Source: Gnetum montanum
Taxonomy: Eukaryota > Streptophyta > Gnetopsida > Gnetales > Gnetaceae
Reading direction: 5' to 3'
NCBI GenBank assembly: GCA_015680685.1
Contig: MNCI01008326.1
Location: forward strand, 268,312 to 332,311
Length of the DNA stretch: 64,000 nucleotides
This document shows positions 11,326 through 22,177 of this stretch, piece after piece. The position numbers were made by a program, and so were the translations under genes. Position 1 is the stretch's first letter, and the number at the start of each line of letters is the position of its first letter. The notes below the pieces were generated by a model. It was not told the origin of the DNA. It was given only the letters and a program-made list of their open reading frames with translations, and did no database searches.

Positions 11326-12170
11326 TGAGGAGGACATCACCTAGCCCTTGTGTAATCCTCAATGAATCTTGGATATATGTGTGTCTTGTTTATATATGTG
11401 TCTTCTTGTGTTAAGCTTTTGATGATGATTCCAAGGTGTTTTGCCATGTTTGGAAGTGTTTTGGATTTATTTTGATGAGTCTTTGAGGTTATGGGGGCTA
11501 TGGGAACTTCTTCAAATATGTTCAAAGGTTTCAAATTTCAAAACAAGTATCTTTAATTTTGGCCCTGGTAGGCTAGACATCTACCTTGACAGTTAGACAT
11601 CTAATTTGCATACTAGATGTCTAACTTAATTTCAAGACATCTATTTTGACATCTTTGCACTAGGTAAAGATGTCTACTATTTCTCCAAGATGTTTAATAT
11701 GGATTTTAATAGAAATCAGATTGAATGATAAATTGGAAGGAATATGAAAGATCACACCAAGAAGCTATAAATAAGAGTCCAATGCCTGAGTTTGAATAAG
11801 AGAGAGAGTGAGAGGTATGAGAAGTATCTTGAGAGCCTTTGCCAGAAGAGTCTAAGTGAGAGTCAAGGGAGAGTACTTGATAGAGCTTGAGAGAATCTCT
11901 TATAAGTGTCTTATCTTGAGCATTAACTCCATTGTGAGAAATTGAGGATTGAGAGGGGCTATGTGTGACCTTTAAAATCCTTGGAAGAAGTGTGAGTTGA
12001 GCTTGGCTCCTTACCTTTGATGTAATTCTCTACATTTTGAGAGTTTTCTTATAAGAAGAAGAATTTTCAACAATTCATTATCTTGTTCTTGCTTCTAAGT
12101 TAAATTTTGCTTAGAAAGCATGTGGGATGGATCATTTTGGAATCTATTAAGGTATGCTTCACATTAGATT
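11326..12170 (+). repeat. 3' LTR of the 6.7-12.2 kb element
   Basis: Direct repeat of 6,678-7,470 with many substitutions and small indels. Begins TGAGGAGGACATCACC after a purine-rich GGAAGAGA tract and ends near CACATTAGATTCAATATTGG. Divergence from the left copy is obvious by eye, so the insertion is old. Confidence 0.75.
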
Positions 12171-12479
12171 CAATATTGGTAGGCATTGGATGCTTATGGT
12201 TGTAGACACATCTACAAAAGAAATGTGTTTATATGATTCCTTAGCTTCTTCTCACAATGTTTCTACTATTCAAAAATTAATTATTCTTTAAAATTTTATT
12301 TGAAGGTGATTCTACAATGGGTCACAGCACAATTGAGGTTAATGCTTGTAGTATTTCCTAAGCCATGAGTGCAAGTGCCTATCCCTAAGTTCATTCTTCT
12401 AAACCAATAGCCCTATAAAGCCCTCACTGACTCATGTGGTTGGTTGCCTTATGTCTCCTTCATCCTCTACATCTATTCC

Positions 12480-13140
12480 TTTCAATAACCCTTCAAATAA
12501 AATGCCTTTCAAGATTGACACAATCATGTTAACCCACACTGTATCCAATTCGATTAAGGCTACCAACCTTCCTAGGAAAAGAGATAATCCTAGAAGTTCC
12601 ACCATCTACTTGTAGATTGTTGTAAATGAGCCATGCAATGCTCTTCTTGATTCAAGTTTTGTTATCAATCTAATTTCTCATAAAATGTACATATCATGGA
12701 ACCTACATCCTCTCAAGTAGAGCAGCATTTATTTAAAATTGATAGATTAGTCCATCACGTTTTTTTTCCTTGGGATTTGTGAAGGACATTATGACCAGTA
12801 TCTATGGGTGATCCTATCTTGTTTATATACTAGTGATCAAGGTTAATAAGTGCAAAGGGGACTTCCAAATCATTATGGAAAGGGCTTGGTTGAGCATTAT
12901 TGATGCATGAATGGGCATTAGAGATCTTTCCTTGGAAATTTCCAAATAAAATGCACTCAGAAAGATCATGAAGAAAAGAGTTCCATGCTTTGTGTATAGT
13001 GATATAGGGTGCAAGTGTGTGTAGAAGTTATGGTCTATCAAAGGAACATCAATCAAAGCATGTAGGCAGTGTTTATATGAATCTAAAATTGAAAATTTCT
13101 TTTACATAGTAGTCACAAAACAAGAGGATACCAATGGTTG
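12480..13140 (+). pseudogene. Gag end and aspartic protease remnant (Athila-like)
   Basis: The active-site region NALLDSSFVINLIS (about 12,635-12,675) is the retropepsin loop with the catalytic Asp kept and the Gly lost. After a frame change, the strand DFQIIMERAWLSIIDA (about 12,855-12,905) matches the family block normally reading LGRPWL, followed by MGIRDLSLEIS. The distance between the two blocks is normal for a gypsy protease. A stop replaces Trp or Gln at several sites. Confidence 0.65.
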
Positions 13141-13559
13141 ATAGTTGATTCTAAAAGTACCACATTTTGCATAGAACCAACTGAGAGCTTAACTTGTGCT
13201 TATGTTGAAGGAATCGATGAATTGGAGTAAGATCATCACCAAATCTTTGATGATACTTATTGGGGAGAGTTGGAAATTATTAAAAATTTTAAACATGCTC
13301 TTATAGTTGTAAACTCTACCTACTGGCATGAAGTATGCATTCCTAAAAAATGGCAAGCTAGTAATAATCAATGCCAACCTTGCTTCTAAACAAAAAATAG
13401 AAGCTACTGAATGTGGTTAACAAATGGCCAACAACCTTTGCTTGGTCATATACTAAACTCACTAGGATTGATCCTAGGATATGCCAGCATCATATCTATA
13501 CCGATCCTTCCAGCAAGCTAAAGAGGTAGTCGTAGCGATAGCTAAAACCCAAATTGAAG

Positions 13560-14230
13560 TAGATTGTTAAAGAGGAAATTAAACAAATCTTCAAGGTAGG
13601 GTTCATATATCAAATCATAGGTAGTGAGTGGGTTAGCCTACTTGTAATTTTGCTAAAGAAAGATGGAAAATGGTGGATCTATATTAATTTTAAGCTATTG
13701 AATATGGCAACTTACAAAGATCATTTTTCATTGTCATTTGTGGACTAGGTATTGGACACTATCTATGGTCATTGTTAATATAGCTTTCTAGATGGTTATA
13801 GTGGCTATAACCAAATTCAGATCATGCCATGGGACCAGGCCAAAATAACATTGATAAGTCCTTTGTGGACTTATGCATATAAAAAGATGTCTTTTGGTCC
13901 ATGTAATGCCCTTGCAACATTCAAACGCCTTGTCTTGAGTATTTTTCAATAGCATATTGGTAGCAGGGTGGAAGTCTTCATGGATGAAGTTTCCACCTAT
14001 GGTGCTACATTTGAGCAAGCCTTGGATCTCCTTGAGAAAGTACTTAAAAGATGCATGGAGACCAATCTTCAGCTTAATTGGCAAAAGAGTTATCTCATGA
14101 TCTAGAAGGGCATTAATTTGGAACATAGAATTTCTCAAGCAAGGATTAAGGTTGATCCTAAAAAGATTAGGATCATCTAAGGAATAAATCATTAGCCAGA
14201 AACTGTTAAACATGTTTGGTCATTCCTTGG
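13560..14230 (+). pseudogene. Reverse transcriptase remnant (Athila-like)
   Basis: Recognisable RT blocks in order: SEWVSLLVILLKKDGKWW, INFKLLN, FLDGYSGYNQIQIMPWDQ (about 13,785-13,840), TYAYKKMSFGPCNALATF, the catalytic box VFMDEVSTYG (about 13,970-14,000), ETNLQLNWQKSYLM, and FLGHTRYYW. The catalytic box is usually FMDDFSV, so the second Asp is Glu here. Stops fall where the family has Gln or Arg (for example after MI before KG, family MVQEG). Opposite-strand frames over this stretch have no family resemblance and are shadows. Confidence 0.85.
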
Positions 14231-14800
14231 ACACACTCGCTACTATTGGTGATTCATAGAGAATTTTTGTAAGATCGTGAAATTGTTGGTTAAGTTGACA
14301 AAGAAAGCTGCTCCATTCATATGGACCAAGGAATGTGAAATTTTTTTTTAGCATATTAAGGAGAATCTTGTAGAAACTCTAATTCTATGAGCACCTAATT
14401 GGTTCCATCCATTTCACATCATGATGGATGCATCAAACTATGCCTTGGGAGTTGTGCATATGTAGTTGGATGATTAGAATTTTCTTTATTACATACAATG
14501 CACAAGATGAAGCATTGTCGATGCACAACTTAACTAAACCATAATAGAGAAATAGATAATTGTGGTGGTGTATGCTTTGGAGAAGTTCAAGAACTATGTG
14601 CTTAGATATAAAGTGTTTATGCACATTGACCATAATGCCATTCACTACCTCACAAAAAAGCTAACGGTGAGTCCTTATGTCATACAGTGGCTGGTGATCT
14701 TATAGAAGTTCATTTTTACAATGATAGATCAAAAGGGAACTAAGAATGTGGTTGCTAATCACTTATCTTGGTTACAATGGGACAACAAAGAGGAAGAGAG
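14231..14800 (+). pseudogene. RNase H remnant (Athila-like)
   Basis: Blocks in order: FIENFCKIVKLLVKLTKK, APFIWTKECE, PNWFHPFHIMMDASNYALG (about 14,397-14,450, including the catalytic Asp), YALEKFKNYVLRYKV, HIDHNAIHYL, and QKGTKNVVANHLSWLQ (about 14,730-14,775). All fit the Athila RNase H and connection. The stop in VIL-stop-KF lies where the family has Gln (LLLQEF), a CAG to TAG change. Confidence 0.8.
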
Positions 14801-14919
14801 CCCACTCTCTAATCAATTTCTTGATGAACTTCTCTTTGACAATGTAATAAATGAAGAAATTCCTAATCAACCTACATGGTACGATGGCATCCTCACTTAT
14901 CTTCTCACTCAAGAGATGT

Positions 14920-16040
14920 AACAAGGCATAGACCACAAGAAGAAACAACATTTTTTTCATTAGTCCAAATGCTTCATGAAAATCAATGGACATCTTTACA
15001 AGTTGTGCATAAATACCCTAATTCGGTGGTATGTTCTTGATGCTAATTAACTATGGATTGTCCAAGATGCTCACAATGGGTCCTTGTGGAGGCCACTATG
15101 TAGAGAGATGCATGGCCATTAAGATCTTGATGGTAGGGTATTATTGGCCAACAATATTTAGGTATGCCCATCAATTCATCTGCTCTTGTAAATGTTGTCA
15201 ATGAGATCGTGGGATAACTGCTCAAATGGGAGAACCTCAAGAGTGGATCCAACCATTGAAAACCTTTGATATATGGGGGCATAGAATTTATGGGTCCTAT
15301 CATACCCATGTCAAATGGAAAGATGTGCATTATAGTTGCTTTTGAATATTGTATGAAATGGGTAGAAGAAGTAGCCATCATCTACTATTGCACAGTTTGT
15401 ACAACAAAATATTGTAAATAGGTTTGGAGTGCCACATGCACTAATTTCTAAAAATGATACTCATTTTATAGGTGCTACTTTTTACAATCTCATGCAACAC
15501 TTTGGGATTGGACGTAAACTAACAACACTCTACCACTCCCAAGCCAATGATCAAGCAAAGGTTACTAATAGGGAGATCACCCAGATCTTAACCAGAACAA
15601 TAAACAAATATAGGAGAGACTAGAGCATAGAACTTAATGATGCCCTTTAGTCATACCACTCAACATGTAAACTCCCTATAGGTTACTCTCCCTCTATGCA
15701 AGTGTACAAGAAATTATGAACCCTTCCAATTCAATCCAAGCTTCATAAACTTTTAATAGCTTGTGATTTAGATCTTGACCTTAGCCTAGCACAAAAATAA
15801 AGGCTAGTCAACCTCAATGTACTAGATGAGAATCAAATCATTCAAGAAAAAGCACTATGACTTTAGAATAAGGAAAATCAAATTTTAACCTAAAGACAAG
15901 GTCCTTTACTAGAACCCCACACATGTACCTCAAAATACTAAGTTTCAAATGATGTAGGAAGGGCCTTATATCATTTATTAAACCTTTCCTTTTGAGTCCA
16001 TGTTGACTGAGAAGCCTAAGAGCCCAAATAAGAAATAATT
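14920..16040 (+). pseudogene. Integrase remnant (Athila-like)
   Basis: The zinc-binding region survives in pieces (MVGYYWPTIFRYAHQFICSC, about 15,130-15,190). The core reads RFGVPHALISKNDTHFIGA (about 15,421-15,475), LYHSQANDQAKVTNREITQI (about 15,530-15,590), RRD-stop-SIELNDAL-stop-SYHST and GYSPSMQVYKKL. The usual SDNGTHF is SKNDTHF and the catalytic Glu of QVEVSNRE is Lys, so two of three acidic residues are gone. Both stops replace family Trp. The C-terminal part (about 15,760-16,040) continues as LDENQIIQEK and then fades. Confidence 0.8.
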
Positions 16041-17680
16041 GGTCAACATGTAACAACTTAAACCTTTCCATGAGCCTAAGTAAGCCAATGCAAGTAACAC
16101 ATCATTAGATGGACGACCTCACTCAATATTTCAGATCTCCTCCTTTCAACATAGTCATGGGGGAGATTACTACCCATACTAACCATATTAGTGGCTTCTT
16201 AGCTTTTCTACATTTTTGTTTTACACTTTCTTTGTTTTTACACCTTTTTTTACACTTTGTTATTTTCACAATTTTTTATTTTACAACATTATTAGTATGT
16301 TTTATCTTTCTTGAATATTTTTCAATTTCTTTGATATGTTACATTCTTTTTGGTGTGAATTCTTCTTGTTTTCTAATAAAATGCTTTGTTTCCAACAGGA
16401 CACAATGATGTTGTAGTTGTTGCTAATGGTGTTTTGTACCTAATGTGTTTGATTGCTAATGTCTGATTTCTATTTTTGAATTTTGATGACTGATGACTAT
16501 GAAAAGGTTATTTTTTTCATGGAATATTTAGTGAGTCCACGTTATCCACCTATACACCAACTCTATGGTCTTCCTAGTTTTGGAAGTATGAGGTCCCTTC
16601 TTCATTAATAAAACTTTAATGAACTTGTGACATTAGTTGTTTCAAAACTTGGGAAAGATTCAAAAGTTTGAAAGGGTGTGATCTTAATAGGATTTAATAC
16701 TCTTTTTTCCTTTCTACTTACTTGGGTGCAATTGTGTTTTCATGGATTTCATACCATTATGTGTTGACTAGTAATAGGAAGTTAATAAGTTTTTTCATGG
16801 TGTGGTTTTCATCCAAAAATTCATAAATGCATAAAATTCAAAGAAAAAAAACATGATGGGAATTCAAAGCACACCCCTTAGACAAAATAACATGCTACAA
16901 GCATTGGTTATGATACTACAAAGACATGTTACCCATGCTTGAAGATCCCCTCTAACTAAGGTCCTTTATCACTTCTTGCTTCTCTTTTCTTCTCAAATAA
17001 GGAATGATGATTGATCAATGGGAACATCCTTGTATCTTGAGGGGATGGTATGATCTTAGAGTGGTGATGCGAAGTCACTGAAAATGGTTGGTTTTAATTT
17101 GGACTAAGGATGGGCTTTATTGAGTCATTTAAGCATAGAATTCACAAGGGAATTCATGTCATCATGATTAGGAATTCCATCCCATTTTATCTCTCCTCCA
17201 TCATTCTTTCCATAGCTCACCTCACTATTTTTTGTTTATTTTCTTGATCAATGTCTTAGTTTGAAGTGTCTCAATTCTTAGGTAGATTCTTCTAGAGTTG
17301 GTTCTTAACTTTTCATAATCATTAATCAATTATGGGACCACAAACTCCTTAGTTAAGGTTATGGAATGGAAAAAAGGGCATGAGCTTGCTATGTGGAGGA
17401 TCCACTTACATATCTCTTAGTTGGATTACTTAAGTTCCTTATCCTTCAAAATTTTGGCTATCAAATCTTTTGTGCACCGCATTGCTACATCCAATTGTGT
17501 GCTTCTTAAGGAAATTTCTCCATAAAATTTCATTCTCCCATCATTTCTCCAATTTTGTGAATATTCTAGCCCTCTTCTAATGTTTTCATCATGTTCATGA
17601 ATTTTTTGGCTCTCTATGGACACCAATTTCATAAGAAAATTCCTTGTACTTTTCAAGATATTTAATCTGAGAAATGTTAT
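16041..17680 (+). other. Spacer between pol and the post-pol ORF
   Basis: T-rich stretch at 16,200-16,400 (hydrophobic ORF MDDLTQYFRSPP.. is a by-product of poly-T codons), then AT-rich noncoding sequence. Athila elements have a spacer of this kind after pol. No gene is supported. Confidence 0.5.
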
Positions 17681-17689
17681 GGACCAACT

Positions 17690-17830
17690 CCATTAATGGA
17701 ACCTTGTATACACATTAGACCTATAGACAAGAATCCATTGATGGGACCCCATTGACATAAGGAAAAAATGCCTATAAATAGGTGAAAATACTTAGGGATT
17801 TTTTAGGTTTGATCATAAATGAGGGAGGAT
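17690..17830 (+). promoter_or_regulatory. U3-like segment with internal TATA box
   Basis: The stretch ending TATAAATA at 17,773-17,780 resembles the U3 of the 3' LTR at 21,360-21,440. Both read CCATTGATG, then an ACCCCATTGACA-like block, then about 20 bases, then TATAAATA. It lies about 430 bases upstream of the second ORF and could be an internal promoter or an LTR fragment. Confidence 0.45.
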
Positions 17831-18210
17831 TTTTTGAATTCTTTTAGAGCTTAGAGCCTTCCAAGATCCATATCTTCCTAATCATTTGTTTGGTTTAGTC
17901 TGTCCTTTGACCTTGTAGCTACCAAAGATAAGCTCTTCATCATGGGGACCACAAACCTTTAGTTTTTGATGAAAATGTTTTCAAAAAGAATTCTGACTCC
18001 CATAGAGGTTTAATAAAGACATTGATATTAAAACATCGAATTATATGAGTTAAACCTTTCCAACAAGCTTTAATGGAATTTTAAGTGAAATAACAATAAA
18101 ATAATCAATCTTCCATGGTCAAAACTTAGCCTAAGTGTAACTGATGATCAAGAAAGGTACTTAAATGTTATAAGTTACATAATGAATGCTAATCCTTGGT
18201 TATATTTTGA

Positions 18211-21060
18211 TCATAGATGACACCTAAAGGAAATCACATGTAGGAAGGAGGATCATCCCAACCACAGGATAAATGACTAAGAATAGAAAGGGACCAACAA
18301 TAGTCATATGAACAAATAGAGACCCATGCAATGGAACTTCTTTGGGAGGAGCCCAAAGTAAAATTTGTTCAACAAATTCTTGAAGAAGCTACTACAACAG
18401 AATAGTCTCACTAAGATGAGGCACTTGAACTAAGATCAAACCTTGAGGGTACATGAACAGAAGCTTGCCTTAGGCAAATTGTGAATAGGGAGGTGTAAAA
18501 ATTGGTACTACAAGAGTTAAACTTTGGACCCTTCTTGGAGTTTGCATCTCTAGAAGTTAAGACTCAATTGCAAAACTCTCCCATGTGGCCCATAATCAGT
18601 TCTAGTGGGGAGTGGTACATGGGAGAAAGATATTTATTCTAGAAAAATTAGTAGGTCAATTCAACGGTAAAAATCAAGCACATTACAGTGTTCTACTTGA
18701 TGAAAGCTATCATAAAGGCCCTTGGATTATTATAAACTAGGGAAAATCTTGCTAAAATCCCCATGCAAGTAGATCCTAGCATCAAGAAAGAATGAACATA
18801 ATTATGTTATAGAGTCAATTGTAAGGAGTTTAGTGCACTCACCATGGTGGAGTGCGTATACTTCAAAATTGCATCCTTTCACCTCAATCCAATAGTAAGG
18901 CTAAGCAAGATCACAACCTTCTCTACTTGTGCGTGTGCCACTCTAAGAGATAGATTCTTGGTCAACCTTTAATAGCTTATCTATCTTGAGATAGTAAAGT
19001 GGTTTAAAGAAAATGAACATGGAAGGAAGGTGCTCTCCTTTCCATGCCTTATCCAAAAATTATGCAAATGGACAAGAAAAACCCGCTACATAAATTACAC
19101 CATCCAACATGCCCTATTTGCTTCTTGGGCAAAGATGATGAAGGATAAGATGCTTGCCAAGATCATCTAAGAAGGGGAGCAGTGACCACCACCCCCACCA
19201 CCTACTCACAACACAAATCTAGATGTATGTGCTACCCTTAAGTGCTTGCACAAGATCCAAAAGCACCTCTTGCAAGAGTAGGAATAATGAGTAGGAAGGA
19301 GTGGTGGTGATTCATCTGTGTATCACCCAGCATTGAGTCACCTTAATAAGGTGGCCTGAAGAATTAACTAGATGGAGGAAGGTGGACCAATTTTCTCAAA
19401 CCAAAGAATATAGCTATCCACGAGGTCAAATCTTGACACCCAAGAGGTAACAATATCTCTCTTACAACAAGAGCAATTTCCAAAAATCTTTGGGAATGCT
19501 AGTACTATTTTGGTGCATCTAGAGGAGGGCAACGAGGAGCTATCTTGGTGATGTGGCACCATGGGTAGGAAACAATAGTAGATGTTATTGTTGAGGCACT
19601 TAATGCATCTGTAGTATCTATATCAGATGTTTCTACACTTAGAGATGTGTAGTTGTCTACGAGAATAGTTATCAAAAAATTAAGTGTAGCCCAACACAAG
19701 GAGTTGCTGGACTAACTAGTGGGAGCCAGCCAACTGATTCTAGATGTTTTTGACCTTCTAAATATGATCACTACAACCTAGTCAGAGCTACTAGAGGTGA
19801 GGGTCAAGTGCATTATATTAGAGGAGCAACTTAAAATAGTCTAGGTACAAAACCAACACTTGGCTATGGAGGTTGCTGAATTAAGAGCCTGTCTTGCTAA
19901 TCTCACATTTCTCAACCCTACACTGAAAGGGATGAAGCCTTCAAGCCACTTGAAGATAAGCTCAAAAAGGTTGAGAATGAGAAGGAGATAGTTATCTTTG
20001 ACCAATCTATGGCTAATGCCAAAATGTACACCACTCAGAAGGACTTGTTTTAGACACATCATGAGAATGCAATTTTCATAGCAAAAAATCATTTCCTATG
20101 CAATGTTGATGTGTAGAAGTAGCAGATGCAAGATTTTATGCATCAGCAACAAGAGTAGCTAACTAGAGTGAACAATAAATTGAGGAGATTGGTAGCTAAA
20201 AATAGAAATCTCTCAATGGAGGAAGTCCAAGCTCTTCGTAAAAAATATAAGATAGAGGTAGCCACCTAGAAAAATAAGGCTTTTAAAATTAAGAGAGTAA
20301 AGAATCATTACAAAGATTAGTTTGGTCTACAAAAAGAAATTAATGAAAAACACATCTAGATAGCAAAGACAAAAGTTAATGAGAACCTCTAGTAGCTCAA
20401 GGAAGGAGGTAATGTCTGGCAACCTATCTTTGATGGGCTCAATGACTACAACAAAGTGAAGATTAGCATGAAATATTTGTAGATTGAGAAGATGATGGAG
20501 TATGTGGAGCTTGCCAACCTACATGATGCAAATTTGGTGATGCTGGATACTAGATGACCATGGTTCAAATTGAAGAAACAAGTGGCTATCTCATACCTAT
20601 TATATGAAGCACAATTTAATCATCAAAAGGACATCAAGCTGAAGCTTGATATTTCCAATGCCAAACTTAAGGTTCTTAAGGAAAAGTTCACCAATCAATG
20701 ATCAACTGTTGAGAGCCTGGTAAAGAGGATGAAAGACTACTAAGAGTTGTAGAATGCAGTTAAGGCATTTAATGTTGAATACAAACTAATCACTAATTGA
20801 TTTGTCAATGTTAAGGAACTATTCCTAGCAATGCCTTGTCCTTGGGATGTTCTCACCCCAACCCACATTTGAGATACTGCATGGACCATGAATGATCCTA
20901 GGGGAAAGGACGAGAAGATGAAGGCACTATTTGATGCCTTTCAACTTCCACTAGAAGTTGTAGCCACTGTAGGATAACTACAATAACCTTAATCACTATG
21001 TGACCTGAAGAAGGAGAAGGCCCTTTGGAGCCTTAGAAACCTCCACTACCTAGGATTATT
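18211..21060 (+). pseudogene. Post-pol (env-position) ORF of the Athila-like element
   Basis: Starts at ATGACACC, preceded by TTTTGATCATAG, a possible splice acceptor. The first ~370 codons (to about 19,330) stay in one frame with about 20 stops and no frameshift. They read KTQLQNSPMWPIISSSGEWY, then TMVECVYFKIASFHLNPIV, then KVLSFPCLIQKLCKW, followed by a Pro run. This resembles the plant transposon protein found in Athila env-position ORFs (moderate certainty). After a frame change, a long Lys/Gln-rich coiled coil runs from about 19,850 to 20,790. The end has a motif shared with the copy at 62.2-62.5 kb: PWDVL..TAWTMNDPRGK.EKM.ALFDAF. No transmembrane anchor is seen. Confidence 0.6.
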
Positions 21061-21291
21061 TTATCTTCTTCAACATCTTAATGCCATCTAGGGAATTGAG
21101 TTTGTTAATTTTATCTTGGTGTTAAATTTTATTGTTTTGAACATCAAAAATTTTGTAATCAATGAAAAATCGTAAACTCTAGTTAGTTTTTATTATGTAG
21201 TTTGTGTGTTTGTTTTATGTATCAATAATCCCATACCTTCCCAAATTTTGTAAAGAATTCAAGGATGAGTTTTCATTCTGACATGGAGGTA

Positions 21292-22177
21292 TGATGAATC
21301 ATCATGGTTTGGCTACATTGATAGGATTCCATCAATGTGATCCCATTAATGAGATCTCATCAACATGATCCTGTCAACATAGGGATTAGCCCATTGATGT
21401 GTACCCATTGACAAAGATCCTTGTTTCACTTATAAATATGCACTTACTAGCTGCAGTTATGGTCATAAGTCTCATAGTTGTAGTGAAGCTCTACTAGTTT
21501 CTATACTTGAAATTTAGAATATTTTCTAAGTGCCTACAATAGGAGTCAAAGAGTGTATAGATCTTTATTTGAGCACTATTGTACCTAAGCATTGTAGTGT
21601 GTGTGACAATAAAGACAAGCTTTTTGATAATCCTTGGAGCACTTTGAAATAAATTAATTATTTCCTTTATGCATTTGATGTTTTAAGAAATTTCTTTTAA
21701 TGCTTCAAGTAATTAATTAAGCTAAATTAAGCTAGATTAATATTGATTAAATAACAATTAATTAAGCACATAAGTACAACCACTTCAAGCATATGCTTGA
21801 CACTTGGTAACCCCGATAATGCTTAAGTTTAGTAACCTAGTTGTGTTAAACATGTTTAGGATGTGTATGACAAGTAGGAATGAATGTTTCTGTTAGGATT
21901 ATTTAAATGTTAGTTATTTAGAATAAATTAGCAATTAAATATATAATTTTTTACTTCTTATTCTTAGATGACTTAGATAAAAATCATATGCCTTAGTTGT
22001 ACTTAATCATACCCTTGCATTTCACAAGTGTAATTAGGAAGACAATGATTGCAATGGTTAATTTCACCTCCTAGAGACAAGTGTACTTAGAAGGCTATAA
22101 GTCCACGAAATTTGATCAAATCACATATGAATGCTTTGTGATTTGTATGGTTGGACATCGGAACTTGTCGCTCATTA
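21292..22177 (+). repeat. 3' LTR of the Athila-like element, 886 bp
   Basis: Begins TGATGAA and ends CTCATTA, each one transition from the family ends TGATGAG and CTCATCA. Contains TATAAATA (21,431-21,438), TCTTTATTTGAGCA..TTGTACCTAAGCAT, AATAAAG, and CACTTGGTAACC, in the same order as the LTRs at 7,614 and 62,515. The 30 bases before it (AGGATGAGTTTTCATT..) are also found beside the minus-strand LTR at 61,935, so they belong to the element. Confidence 0.8.
21431..21438 (+). promoter_or_regulatory. LTR TATA box (TATAAATA)
   Basis: TATAAATA in U3 of the LTR at 21,292-22,177, same relative place as in other family LTRs. Confidence 0.6.

Larger units (their letters stand above)
6678..12170 (+). 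mobile_element. Ty3/gypsy-like LTR element, gag-protease only
   Basis: Two similar direct repeats (6,678-7,470 and 11,326-12,170) bound an internal region with a gag frame and a retropepsin-like frame in the gypsy order. RT, RNase H and integrase are absent; only about 550 unassigned bases lie between protease and 3' LTR, so the element has a large internal deletion or was non-autonomous. A purine-rich GGAAGAGA just before the right LTR is a possible polypurine tract. Outer limits are within about 10-20 bases and no target duplication was found. A separate solo LTR (7,614-8,854) sits inside it. Confidence 0.75.
12180..22177 (+). mobile_element. Athila-like Ty3/gypsy element, 5' truncated
   Basis: Plus-strand order is protease, RT, RNase H, integrase, spacer, a second long ORF, a purine-containing segment, then an LTR ending at 22,177. 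The order with an ORF in the env position, and the RT/RNase H wording (FMDD-type box, NW-K block, FLGH, DASNYALG), are those of the Athila lineage. The left end, including 5' LTR and most of gag, is not seen; it stops at the 3' LTR at 12,170. Everything is broken by stops. Confidence 0.8.

Noticed and set aside
13788-14213. 141-codon minus-strand ORF
   Set aside because: It lies exactly antisense to the RT catalytic region of the Athila-like pol and has no family resemblance; a shadow.
15043-15381. 112-codon minus-strand ORF
   Set aside because: Antisense to the integrase N-terminal region; a shadow.
16109-16408. 99-codon Phe/Leu-rich plus-strand ORF after integrase
   Set aside because: Its hydrophobic stretch is a by-product of a poly-T-rich spacer; no signal of a real membrane protein family.
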